A DNA stretch of 64,000 nt from Terriglobales bacterium (lineage in GTDB: Bacteria > Acidobacteriota > Terriglobia > Terriglobales > Acidobacteriaceae), in contig DASRFG010000025.1 in NCBI GenBank assembly GCA_035651655.1, positions 62,001 through 126,000 of the forward strand, read 5' to 3'. The position numbers were made by a program, and so were the translations under genes. The notes under the pieces are model-generated. The model saw only the letters and a list, made by a program, of their open reading frames with translations. It had not been told where the DNA came from and searched no databases. Below are positions 34,221 to 42,865 of this stretch, piece by piece. Within the stretch, counting starts at the first letter, position 1; each line of letters starts with the position of its first letter.

Positions 34221-35384
34221 ATGCAGCGGACCGGACCCACGGAAGATGCGAGCGGTCGTCCAGATCGCCGTGACTTTTTGAAAAAGATGGGAGGGAGTGT
34301 GGTCGCTCTGCCGCTTGCGCGCAGCTTGGCCCCTATAAAACAACCCCGCTCAGTCCCTGGGACTGACAATCGCAACGCCGCCTCCCAGCTGCGCTGGCCC
34401 CAACCCATCGGCAGCCCCGTCCTGGACAGCCTCCGTCCAGTCATTGAGAACTCCCGCGACGTCCACACCAATGTCGCCAAAATTGGGGAGCACGCCGGTT
34501 GGATGGCCTATGAAGAGCTGCCTCTGCCCGAGTTCGGCCTACCCTTCGGGATCGGCGACAATCCCCGGCAGGCGATTGATTTCATCCTGGTGGCTGACGC
34601 CATTGACTTCGCCTTCACCGACTTCAGCACCAATATCAAGTTCCAGGTGGACTTCGCCGGCAAGCATTGGTCGGATTCGGACGCGATGTTTGGCTGCCTC
34701 AAGCGTGCCCTCGACGAGAACATCCCAATTCTGGATGGCAAGTTCCTCAGCCGGGTGACCCGTGCCGAGCTCGAGCGCATTTTCCGGGGCAACATCGAGA
34801 TGCCCATGCTGGACGAGCGCGTCGCCATCTTTCACGAAGTGGGCGGCGTCCTGGCGTCGCGCTATGACGGGCACTTTTACAATTTCGTCAAATCGGCATC
34901 GCCGCGGGTTTATGACAACGGAAGGGGACTGGTGGACAAACTCGTCGCCGAGTTTCCTCGCTTCAATGATGTGAGCACCTACGACGGCAAACAGATAAAG
35001 ATCTACAAGCTTCCGCAGCTCGGTGTCTGGATGCTTTACAGTGCGTTACATGCCAAAGGCGGCTTCCAGCTGCAAGATCCCGAAAAGATGACCGCCTTTG
35101 CCGACTACATTGTTCCGGCGGCGTTACGCGTGATGGACATCCTGCAATATTCGCCGGGGCTGGAAGAAACCATCAACCAGCACCGCATGGTGCCGCGCGA
35201 CAGCACCCAGGAAATCGAAATTCGCGCGCACACGCTCTATGCCACGGCGCTGCTGCGGGAAGAGGTCAACAAGCGGCGTCCATCAGACATGCAAGTGATT
35301 ATTCCGCAGATTGACGCTCGCTTATGGACGCATTACCACACGACATTCTGGCCGCACCATCTCACTCGCACCATCATGTATTGA
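34221..35384 (+). CDS. Queuosine-salvage glycosylase (Qng1/DUF2419) homologue with Tat-like signal
   Basis: 387 residues. Residues 15-38 contain DRRDFLKK followed by a weakly hydrophobic segment (MGGSVVALPLARSLA), a twin-arginine signal pattern. The rest matches the eukaryotic and bacterial queuosine-salvage family: ADAIDFAFTDFS, LKRALDENIPI, MPMLDERVAIFHEVG, AEFPRFNDVSTYDGKQIKIYKLPQL, FADYIVPAALRVMDILQYS and QEIEIRAHTLYA. Family members hydrolyse queuosine 5'-phosphate to queuine. The conserved ADY (294-296) is kept, but the following Arg of the usual ADYRVPQ is Ile. Known members are cytosolic, so export would be new. A strong promoter lies upstream and a secreted nucleoside hydrolase is 24 bases downstream. 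Confidence 0.8.
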   Translation: MQRTGPTEDASGRPDRRDFLKKMGGSVVALPLARSLAPIKQPRSVPGTDNRNAASQLRWPQPIGSPVLDSLRPVIENSRDVHTNVAKIGEHAGWMAYEELPLPEFGLPFGIGDNPRQAIDFILVADAIDFAFTDFSTNIKFQVDFAGKHWSDSDAMFGCLKRALDENIPILDGKFLSRVTRAELERIFRGNIEMPMLDERVAIFHEVGGVLASRYDGHFYNFVKSASPRVYDNGRGLVDKLVAEFPRFNDVSTYDGKQIKIYKLPQLGVWMLYSALHAKGGFQLQDPEKMTAFADYIVPAALRVMDILQYSPGLEETINQHRMVPRDSTQEIEIRAHTLYATALLREEVNKRRPSDMQVIIPQIDARLWTHYHTTFWPHHLTRTIMY

Positions 35385-35408
35385 TAGCGGCCACTTGAGG
35401 AAAAACGA

Positions 35409-36536
35409 ATGCCCGTATCTACCCGATGTCTGCGGTTCGCCGTCATCTCTGCAGCCCTGTTACTTTCTATTCAGACCGCCTACCCGCAAGCCGGAAACCG
35501 CCGCAAAGTCATCATTGATCAGGACTGTCGTGGGCCAGCCACCACCGACCATCAAGCCATCCTCGTATTTGTCCAATCTCCCGAGGTCGAGACCCTGGGC
35601 ATCACCGTCGTAAGTGGCGACCAGTGGCGCGACGAAGAGGTTGCGCACACGCTGCGCATGTTGGAGATCATCGGTCGCACCGACATTCCGGTTGTCCCCG
35701 GCGCAATTTTTCCTCTGATCAACAATAAGGAAGAGATCACCCGCTGGGAAAAATTGTACGGCAAGGTTCCCTACAAAGGCGCATGGAACGAACGCAAGCT
35801 GGGGAATTACACCGGCGCCTGGAACCAGGACTACCACGGGCCATTCGTGGTGCCGACGCTCCCCGAAGGCAATCCCACTACCAAGCCGGCCAACGAGGAT
35901 GCCGCTCACTTCCTGGTCCGCATGGTTCGCCAATATCCGCACGAGGTCACCATCTACGCCGGCGGGCCTTTAACTAACCTGGCGCTGGCCATCGCACTCG
36001 ACCACGAGTTTCCCAGTCTGGCTAAAGAATTAGTAGTGATGGGCGGCAGCTTGAATCCCGCGCCCGAAGATGCCGAATTTGCCAGCAACCCGCGCCGCGA
36101 ATTTAATTTCTGGTGGGACCCTGAGGCCACGCACATGGTGCTGCGCGCGCCCTGGCCGAAGATTACGGTCACGACGGTCGATATTTCTATCAAAACTCGG
36201 CTGAAGAAACCTATGATCGCGCAGATCGCCGCCGCCAATACTCCGGCTGCGCAGTATCTGGCCAAGTGGGCGGACGAGGAATACATGTGGGACGAGCTTG
36301 CCGCTGCCGCCTGGCTCGATCCTTCGATCATTACCAAGCAGCGCAAGGTCTACCTGGACATTGATATTGACCACGGTGCCAGTTACGGAAACACTCTGAG
36401 CTGGGCTGAGGGCCAGAACCCCGGTTTGGGCGAGCAACTAGCCATCGTGCAGGAAGACCTGAACAAAGATAAGTTTTATTCCATGTTCATAGATTTGATG
36501 AAGCGTCCGACGCCGCCGGCGAGGGCAGGGCGCTAG
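35409..36536 (+). CDS. Secreted nucleoside hydrolase (IU-NH family), variant metal motif
   Basis: 375 residues. A signal peptide (CLRFAVISAALLLSIQTAYPQ) is followed by the nucleoside hydrolase fold: TVVSGDQWRDE, the VPVVPGA segment, DAAHFLVRMVRQYPHEVTIYAGGPLTNLALAIALDHEFPSLAKELVVMGGS and FNFWWDPEA. The signature D-x-D-P-G-x-D-D reads D37-Q-D39 ... T-D47-H48, four residues longer with the last Asp replaced by His, so the Ca2+ site is altered. The family cleaves ribonucleosides to base and ribose. ATG after GAGGA. It lies between the Qng1-like and PfkB genes and would act outside the cytoplasm. Confidence 0.85.
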   Translation: MPVSTRCLRFAVISAALLLSIQTAYPQAGNRRKVIIDQDCRGPATTDHQAILVFVQSPEVETLGITVVSGDQWRDEEVAHTLRMLEIIGRTDIPVVPGAIFPLINNKEEITRWEKLYGKVPYKGAWNERKLGNYTGAWNQDYHGPFVVPTLPEGNPTTKPANEDAAHFLVRMVRQYPHEVTIYAGGPLTNLALAIALDHEFPSLAKELVVMGGSLNPAPEDAEFASNPRREFNFWWDPEATHMVLRAPWPKITVTTVDISIKTRLKKPMIAQIAAANTPAAQYLAKWADEEYMWDELAAAAWLDPSIITKQRKVYLDIDIDHGASYGNTLSWAEGQNPGLGEQLAIVQEDLNKDKFYSMFIDLMKRPTPPARAGR

Positions 36537-36577
36537 AAGATCAGTTCATTATTAAAGCGTTACTTTAAGGAGTATTT

Positions 36578-37546
36578 ATGGCGACGAAGATGGATGTGAT
36601 CGGGCTTGGCAGTTGCACGGTTGACTTCTTCGCCATCGTGCCCAAGCTGATCGGCGCGGACGAGAAGGTCAACGCTACCCGTCTTGAAGTGCACGCAGGC
36701 GGGGTCACCGCCAACAACCTCACGCAGGTCGCCCGCTTGGGCGCAAAGACCGGCTGGATCGGCTTCATCGGCGACGACGAAAACGGCCGCATTATCACTA
36801 AGGCTTTTGAGGACGACGGTATGGACTTGTCCGGCGTCGAAGTGCGGAAAGGAGAGCTCTCCTCGCTCACCTGGATTCCGGTAGATTCCGAAGGCGAGCG
36901 CTGCATCTATATGTTTCCCAATATCACCGCCAGGATTACACCGAAAGATATCCAATCGCGCTTCGCCAAGGACATCCGCGATTCGCGACACTTCCATACC
37001 GAAGCTTCTCAGTTGCCGCTGGCGCCCGTGCTCGAAGCCATTCGCGTGGCCCGCAGCGCCGGAGTGAAGACGATCTTCGATCTCGATGTCGCCCCCTCGT
37101 ATGTAGTCACGTCTGGCCTCGGCAGCGAAGCGGAGCTGACGGGCATTCTGCGCACCATTGACGTGCTGAAGCCTTGCAAGGCTGCCGCCCGAGAGCTGAC
37201 CGGTGAAACCGACTACGACCGCATCGCAAAAAAGATGCTCGCTTTGGGGCCGAAGTTGGTGGCCATCACCATGGGCGCGGAAGGGTGCATGGTTGCCGCC
37301 GGCGATCGCAGCAGCCACATCCCGTCTTTCAAGGTCAAGGTGGTGGACACAACCGGCGCCGGTGACGCCTTTATGGGCGGACTATCTTATGGTCTGCTTC
37401 AGGGCTGGGACCACGAACGCGTCGGTCAGTTCGCCAATGCCTGCGCCGCCCTGTGCTGCACCAAAGTTGGCGCTCGCGCCATGGCCAGCCTCGGAGAGGT
37501 CAATGCGCTGGTCGCTTCCAGGGCTGAGGGCGCAGTGGCGGTGTAG
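36578..37546 (+). CDS. PfkB family carbohydrate (ribokinase-like) kinase
   Basis: 322 residues. Family N-terminal block GLGSCTVDFF, the substrate-side GGVTANNLTQVARLGAKTGWIGFIGDDENG, and the second signature DTTGAGDAFMGGLSYGLLQG with the catalytic Asp and anion hole. Members phosphorylate ribose, nucleosides or related sugars; the specificity cannot be read off. Start: ATG after AAGGAG. It is 41 bases downstream of the nucleoside hydrolase gene; the natural inference is capture of the released ribose, or of a nucleoside, as its phosphate. A dispersed repeat follows the stop codon. Confidence 0.88.
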   Translation: MATKMDVIGLGSCTVDFFAIVPKLIGADEKVNATRLEVHAGGVTANNLTQVARLGAKTGWIGFIGDDENGRIITKAFEDDGMDLSGVEVRKGELSSLTWIPVDSEGERCIYMFPNITARITPKDIQSRFAKDIRDSRHFHTEASQLPLAPVLEAIRVARSAGVKTIFDLDVAPSYVVTSGLGSEAELTGILRTIDVLKPCKAAARELTGETDYDRIAKKMLALGPKLVAITMGAEGCMVAAGDRSSHIPSFKVKVVDTTGAGDAFMGGLSYGLLQGWDHERVGQFANACAALCCTKVGARAMASLGEVNALVASRAEGAVAV

Positions 37547-37561
37547 CAGAAAATTCGTGTT

Positions 37562-37580
37562 GTCATTCCGAGCGCAGCGG
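37562..37580 (+). repeat. Short dispersed intergenic repeat, copy 1
   Basis: GTCATTCCGAGCGCAGCGG belongs to a small family also seen at 45288-45339 (inverted, two degenerate copies), 55517-55536 and 58334-58358. All copies lie in gaps between genes. Confidence 0.6.
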
Positions 37581-37627
37581 TGATGCTACGCTAGTCCCGC
37601 GCCCACCCGCTGCTTTACACTTAAAGT

Positions 37628-39268
37628 GTGAAGATTGCCCTGGGGCAAATCAACACCACCATCGGTGATTTCAGCGGCAATGCCGCGAAGATCATTGATT
37701 TTTCTCGGCGTGCGCAAGCCGCCGGCGCCGGCCTCATTCTTTTTCCTGAGCTGGCCATTTGCGGCTACCCGCCGCGCGATCTGGTGGAGCGCCCCAATTT
37801 CATCGCCCACAATCAGGAGGCGCTCGAGCGCATTGCCAAAGAGACACGCGGTATCGCGGTCATCTGCGGGGTGGCCACTCCGGCGCAAGCCGAAACCGGC
37901 AAGCGAGTGATGAACTCCGGAGCGTTGCTGCGCGACGGTGAGGTCGCCCTCGTGCAGTCGAAAATGCTCCTGCCCACCTACGACGTTTTCGACGAAATGC
38001 GCAACTTCGCTCCCGCGCAGAAACAAGAAATATTCCAATTTTGCGGCAAACAAATGGCGCTCACCATATGCGAAGACGCATGGAATGACAAACACTTCTG
38101 GGACCGCCGCCTCTATGGTTTCGATCCCATCGAGGCGCTGATCACCGGCGGTGGCAATTTCGTGCTTAACATCTCCGCCTCGCCCTTTTGGATGGGCAAA
38201 CGTGAATTGCGGCGCAAGATGCTCGCCTCCATCGCCACCAACAACCGCGTACCTGTCGTTATGGTCAATCTGGTCGGCGGAAACGACAGCCTGGTCTTCG
38301 ATGGTGCCAGTGTGGTGATCGCTCCCGACGGCCGCGTCGTCGCCCAGGGAAAATCCTTTGAGGAAGACCTGATCTACTTCGATCCCGACGCGCTCACCGG
38401 CGAAATGCACCAGCAAATAGAAGAGGGCGAGGCCAGCGTGTATGCCGCGCTGGTGCTCGGCACCCGCGATTACTGCCGCAAGTGCGGTTTCGACCGGGTC
38501 ACCATCGGCCTCAGCGGCGGCATCGATTCCTCACTCACTGCCACGATCGCGGTCAACGCTCTGGGTCCGGAGAACGTTCTGGGTGTGACCATGCCCAGTC
38601 CCTATTCTTCCCAGAGCAGCATCGCGGATTCTCAAGCTCTCGCCGATAATCTCGGCATTCGTTTTGAGACCATCCCGATTAGCGGACTATTCGCCAGCTA
38701 TCGTCAGGCGCTCGATCCGATCTTTGCCGGGCTGCCTCCGGATGTGACGGAAGAGAACATCCAGTCACGCATCCGCGGTAACCTGCTGATGGCACTCTCC
38801 AACAAGTTTGGCGGCATCGTGCTCAGCACCGGGAACAAGTCGGAGCTCGCAGTCGGCTACTGCACTCTCTACGGCGACATGGCCGGTGGCTTGGCAGTCA
38901 TCTCCGATGTTCCTAAGATACTGGTATACCGTTTGGCGAAGTACGTAAATTCACGCCGTACTGTCATTCCCGAGTCCATCTTCGAGAAACCGCCCTCCGC
39001 CGAATTGCGCCCCCACCAAAAAGATACCGACACTTTACCGCCCTACGATGTTCTCGATCGCATTCTCGAAGACTATGTTGAAGACCTGAAGACAGCGGAA
39101 CAGATCGCCCGCGAGCGCAAATTCGATTTGGCGCTGGTCCGGCGGGTGATCTGCATGATTGATCGCTCCGAGTACAAGCGCCAGCAGGCGGCGCCGGGAA
39201 TCAAGATTTCCGAGAAGGCCTTCGGTATCGGCCGTCGTTTCCCGATTGCCGCAAAATATGAGTATTAA
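37628..39268 (+). CDS. nadE: Glutamine-dependent NAD+ synthetase
   Basis: 546 residues, two domains. The N-terminal nitrilase-type amidohydrolase (1-250) has the Glu-Lys-Cys triad in FPELAICGYPPRDL, QSKMLLPTYDVFDE and ALTICEDAWND; it releases ammonia from glutamine. The C-terminal synthetase has the PP-loop SGGIDSSLTATIAV, SNKFGGIVLSTGNKSELAVGY and PPSAELRPHQKDTDTLPPYD. It amidates nicotinate adenine dinucleotide. Start: GTG. DsbA-like gene begins 12 bases after it. Being close to the nucleoside-salvage genes may or may not be functional. Confidence 0.94.
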   Translation: MKIALGQINTTIGDFSGNAAKIIDFSRRAQAAGAGLILFPELAICGYPPRDLVERPNFIAHNQEALERIAKETRGIAVICGVATPAQAETGKRVMNSGALLRDGEVALVQSKMLLPTYDVFDEMRNFAPAQKQEIFQFCGKQMALTICEDAWNDKHFWDRRLYGFDPIEALITGGGNFVLNISASPFWMGKRELRRKMLASIATNNRVPVVMVNLVGGNDSLVFDGASVVIAPDGRVVAQGKSFEEDLIYFDPDALTGEMHQQIEEGEASVYAALVLGTRDYCRKCGFDRVTIGLSGGIDSSLTATIAVNALGPENVLGVTMPSPYSSQSSIADSQALADNLGIRFETIPISGLFASYRQALDPIFAGLPPDVTEENIQSRIRGNLLMALSNKFGGIVLSTGNKSELAVGYCTLYGDMAGGLAVISDVPKILVYRLAKYVNSRRTVIPESIFEKPPSAELRPHQKDTDTLPPYDVLDRILEDYVEDLKTAEQIARERKFDLALVRRVICMIDRSEYKRQQAAPGIKISEKAFGIGRRFPIAAKYEY

Positions 39269-39280
39269 CGAAAGGAATCA

Positions 39281-40195
39281 ATGCACCGCTACTGCTCTTA
39301 TCTGGTTCTTACAATCTTGATCGTCAGCCTGGCCGCCGCCCAGCACAAGCCTGCGCCGTCCAAACCTCATCCCGCTGCGGCTAACGCTCCGGTGAAGGCG
39401 GATGCGCCCGGCACATTGCCTTCGGAAGATACGGTCAACGCCTTCATGAAAAGCATGTTCGGGCATGATCCGTCGGTCACCTGGAAGATCGACTCCATCC
39501 GGCCGTCGCACGACCCTACCATCGCCGAGGTGTCGGTATTGATGAGCAACGCGCAAGGGCAGCAGATGGCCACCTTCTTCGTCACTCCCGGCCAGCACTA
39601 TGCCGTCACCGGCGAGATGATCCCTTTCGGCGCCGATCCGTTCGCGCCCGCGCGAGCCGAGTTGGAAAAAGCTGCCCGCGGTCCGGCGCGTGGTCCGGCG
39701 AACGCTCCCGTCCTGCTGGTGGAATTCAGCGATCTACAGTGCCCGCACTGCAAAGACGCGCAGCCCACCATTGACCGGTTGCTGAGCGAAGAACCCAACG
39801 TCCGTTTTGTCTTCCAGAATTTTCCTCTTCCCATGCACAACTGGGCCTACAAAGCCGCGGCCTTCGCCGACTGCGTTGCCCAGCAGAACAACGACGCCTT
39901 TTGGAAATTCATAAAGGCGGTGTACGACGATCAGCAGAACATCACCGAGTCCAACGCCGAAGAGAAGCTCACCGCAGCAGCCACCGCCGCCGGCGCCAAT
40001 GGCCAAACCGCCTCCACCTGCGCCGCCTCCGCCAATGCTCGTGCTCGGGTGGAGCAGTCTCTCCAATTGGGCAAAGTAGTGGACGTGAACAGCACTCCAA
40101 CCCTCTTCATCAACGGTCGAAAGATGGGAATCGGTGGCGTGCCTTACGAACTGCTGAAAAGCATGGTGGACTACCAGGCGAAACCGGCGAAGTAG
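39281..40195 (+). CDS. DsbA-family thiol-disulfide oxidoreductase, exported
   Basis: 304 residues. A signal peptide (LVLTILIVSLAAAQ) and an Ala/Pro-rich linker precede a small N-terminal domain (about 45-115, ending ATFFVTPGQHYAVTGEMIPFG). A thioredoxin fold with inserted helices follows: VLLVEFSDLQCPHCKDAQP (CPHC active site), the NDAFWKFIKAVYDDQQNI helix, and cis-Pro VNSTPTLFINGRKM. This is the DsbA/BdbD-DsbG type; the N-terminal domain recalls the dimerisation part of DsbC/DsbG. Acts in the periplasm. Start: AAGGA before ATG; 12 bases from nadE. Confidence 0.87.
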   Translation: MHRYCSYLVLTILIVSLAAAQHKPAPSKPHPAAANAPVKADAPGTLPSEDTVNAFMKSMFGHDPSVTWKIDSIRPSHDPTIAEVSVLMSNAQGQQMATFFVTPGQHYAVTGEMIPFGADPFAPARAELEKAARGPARGPANAPVLLVEFSDLQCPHCKDAQPTIDRLLSEEPNVRFVFQNFPLPMHNWAYKAAAFADCVAQQNNDAFWKFIKAVYDDQQNITESNAEEKLTAAATAAGANGQTASTCAASANARARVEQSLQLGKVVDVNSTPTLFINGRKMGIGGVPYELLKSMVDYQAKPAK

Positions 40196-40216
40196 GTCGA
40201 CCGCCGATCAGGCTTA

Positions 40217-42037
40217 CTACGGCAACCACACCTCGGTGCTCTCCGAGGTGGGCGTGCTCAACACGTGGGGGGTAATCACCACCAGCAGTTCGTTGTCGTC
40301 CTGCTGGTTCTGGTTCGATCCTGTGATCTTGTTTATTCCCGGCACCTGCGCAACTAACGGTAGGCCTTGCAGGCTCTTGATCTCCTGGTTGGAAATTGTG
40401 CCTGCCACCACGGCCGGCTCTCCGTTTTTCACCATGATCATGCCCTTATATTCGCGGGTATTGATGATGGGCACGCCATTAATGCTCTGTCCGCCGAGTG
40501 CCCGCAGCTGAAGTTCCAGGTTCAGGGTCACACTGGAACTGCCGTGAATCGCCGGCTTGGCCTTCAACGTTAGCCCCAAGTCCTCGTAATTAAAGGACGG
40601 GAAGGGCGCGGTGAAGCTGCCATTCTGAATTACGTTCGCAATCGCAGGCGTATTGAACACGGGGGCAAAGCTGGCATTCAAAATCGGAAACCGTGTTCCA
40701 GCGCGAAAGGTCGCAGAATCGCCCTGAGCAGCATGCAGGGTCACGTGGTCGAGGGTGGTCGCCCAGGACTCATTCAAGGAGAGGGTGGCGGTCACTTGCG
40801 GAATGGAAATTCCCGTCAAGGTTTTGCCGCCTCCGAAGGTGGCCAGGGGCTGAGAAAAAATCGAATTACTCTGCTGGTTCTGAAGTTGTGCCAAGAGCGC
40901 CGAAAGCTTGGTGGTATCGGCCTGGTTGATTCCGCCGCTCGAGATCAGCTGATTGATGAGCTGCTGAATGTTCTGTCCCCCGAGCAACGCCAGTGCGCCC
41001 GCGGGAATATTGAAGATGCTGAACTGTGCCGGTGCATTGATTCCCATATTCCGCGTGAAGGTGTGGCTCACTTCGAACAATTGCACATCCAGCAGCACCT
41101 GCGGACGAGACTCGTCGAGATTTTCGAGCAGCCGGGTGGCCGCCTCCAGAACCTGCTGCGGAGCGCGGACCGTAATGGTGGAGCTGGCCACCTGTTGGCT
41201 CACGAAGCGCACCTCAAAAAGCGTGCGCAGCATGTTGACCACATCATTTAGTTGCTGCGGTGAGGTGACCGCTGGAATGTAAATGGTGCGCATCGCCATG
41301 CGGTCAAATTGCCGATGGTTCTGTTGCGTGTCAGCCGCGATCATCAGTTGCTTTTCGTCGAGTGGCGCCCAAAAAGTTTTGGTCACCAGGCAGGCCTGCC
41401 GCATGGCGGTAAAAAAATTCACGTTGGTGACGTCGAATTTCACCCGCCGCGGCTGCACCGACTCATCCATTATGGCGGTAAGGCCGTAGGTTTTCACGAC
41501 CTGCTGCAACAGCTCTCTTGAATCGCCGGTAAAGTGGAAGTCGGCCACAACCTCTTGGGGCCGGACCTGAATCTCACCCGCCTCGGCGAGGACGCGTGTC
41601 TGCGCCGGCCTGGCACCAGGCGTCCACTCGCCCAGCGCGTCGCGCATACGTTGCCTGGCAAATTCGTTGCTAGGGTCGAGTTGCGAGGCCGCACGAAATT
41701 CCGCTTGCGCCTCCACCTGTTTTTTCGCCAGAAGACTCGCGTTGCCACGTTGCAAATGCTCAAACACAACTTGTTGACGCGTGATCTCCTGCGCGCTCAG
41801 ATAGTCGGTGTTTTCCGGGACCAGCCGGGCCGCATGCTCAAACGATTCGAACGCCTCCCGATTCTTCCCCGAGCGCCGCAGCTTCACTCCGCGCTCGAAG
41901 GCCTCGCGTGCCTGCTTCAGGTCATCCTTGGAGTGCGAGCACTTTGCCGCGCCCGGTTGGCAGGAAGTTGCGGGCGGGAGGTCTCCGGCCCCAGCCGCAG
42001 CACCCACCATGGCTAAAATGGCCACCAGAATTCTCAT
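40217..42037 (-). CDS. TPR-containing secretin (GspD/PilQ family)
   Basis: 606 residues. A signal peptide is followed by TPR helices (about 38-125, DDLKQAREAFERGVKLRRSGKNREAFESFEHAARL), secretin N-domains (FHFTGDSRELLQQVVKTYGL, then YIPAVTSPQQLNDVVNMLRTLF), and the secretin core (about 330-590) ending NINTREYKG-like, VVAGTISNQEIKS, GLPLVAQVPGI and NELLVVITPHVL. It forms an outer-membrane ring for type II secretion or type IV pili. No pilus or secretion ATPase gene is nearby, so it is an orphan here, a common acidobacterial situation. The middle Q/N-rich stretch (about 350-400) is unusual. Confidence 0.87.
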   Translation of the reverse strand: MRILVAILAMVGAAAGAGDLPPATSCQPGAAKCSHSKDDLKQAREAFERGVKLRRSGKNREAFESFEHAARLVPENTDYLSAQEITRQQVVFEHLQRGNASLLAKKQVEAQAEFRAASQLDPSNEFARQRMRDALGEWTPGARPAQTRVLAEAGEIQVRPQEVVADFHFTGDSRELLQQVVKTYGLTAIMDESVQPRRVKFDVTNVNFFTAMRQACLVTKTFWAPLDEKQLMIAADTQQNHRQFDRMAMRTIYIPAVTSPQQLNDVVNMLRTLFEVRFVSQQVASSTITVRAPQQVLEAATRLLENLDESRPQVLLDVQLFEVSHTFTRNMGINAPAQFSIFNIPAGALALLGGQNIQQLINQLISSGGINQADTTKLSALLAQLQNQQSNSIFSQPLATFGGGKTLTGISIPQVTATLSLNESWATTLDHVTLHAAQGDSATFRAGTRFPILNASFAPVFNTPAIANVIQNGSFTAPFPSFNYEDLGLTLKAKPAIHGSSSVTLNLELQLRALGGQSINGVPIINTREYKGMIMVKNGEPAVVAGTISNQEIKSLQGLPLVAQVPGINKITGSNQNQQDDNELLVVITPHVLSTPTSESTEVWLP

Positions 42038-42127
42038 TCGTACCCCGATTTTACCCGTCCATGGCCGAATTGCAGCGCTTTAATCAGAGGATTGTTTCCG
42101 GCTCCATACAACAGGGAACGGCAAAGC

Positions 42128-42841
42128 TCACGCCAGTTGCAGCAGATCGGTGCAGCAGGTTACGCAGGTATCAGGGCCATGCGACAACAGTTCTTCCTGG
42201 CTGAACATGCCCGTCGCCACGGAGATCACGGGCACTTGCAGTTGGCGGGCCGCTTGGATGTCCGAAGGCGTGTCGCCCACAATGCAGACCTGCGCCCCCT
42301 CCCCCAATTGCCGCCGGGCCTCGCCAATCCCCTGCCGGAAGATATCGGCCCGCAATTCGTTCGGCCCGCTGAAAGAACCAAAAGCAAAGAACTGCCGTAG
42401 TTCCGCTGCTTGCAATTTCAACCAGCCAATGGGTTCCAGATTTCCCGAGACCACTCCGAGCAATTTTCCTGCGGTCTGCAACCTCAAAAGCATTTCTACC
42501 ACCGAGGGGCAGACCTGTGGCGCCATCTTGCCCGCATTGCGCCTGGCTTCCTCGCACATAATGTCAATCGCCGCCGGCAGCTTGGCTAGAAAATCAGCCT
42601 CTGAGATGCCGCCGTTCAGAGTCACCGCCCGCAGAATTCCCAGGTCGGTATTACCATGTACCGGCACGCTATCAATTTTTGTCGTCAGCCCGTACACCTT
42701 CTGCAACGCAACGTGAAAGGCGTTGTAGTGCACACCGTCGCGCGAATTGACCAGTGTGCCGTCAATATCAAACAGGTAGGCGTCGGCGCTCATCCACCGG
42801 AAAGAATGGTTGCTGCTGAGGGGTTTGGTCTGCGCAGACAT
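42128..42841 (-). CDS. HAD-superfamily phosphatase, phosphoglycolate-phosphatase-like
   Basis: 237 residues. LFDIDGTLVNSRDG (motif I with both catalytic Asp), GVVSGNLE (motif II Ser), and VCIVGDTPSDIQAARQ (motif IV Asp pair). A helical cap lies between motifs I and II. The fold and cap fit phosphoglycolate phosphatase/PGMB-like enzymes; substrate not fixed. Start is either ATG 42841 or the Met 16 codons in, which has GGTGG just upstream. The YmdB-like gene ends 24 bases upstream on the same strand. Confidence 0.82.
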   Translation of the reverse strand: MSAQTKPLSSNHSFRWMSADAYLFDIDGTLVNSRDGVHYNAFHVALQKVYGLTTKIDSVPVHGNTDLGILRAVTLNGGISEADFLAKLPAAIDIMCEEARRNAGKMAPQVCPSVVEMLLRLQTAGKLLGVVSGNLEPIGWLKLQAAELRQFFAFGSFSGPNELRADIFRQGIGEARRQLGEGAQVCIVGDTPSDIQAARQLQVPVISVATGMFSQEELLSHGPDTCVTCCTDLLQLA

Positions 42842-42865
42842 GAAATCAATTTCGGAAATGCCGGC

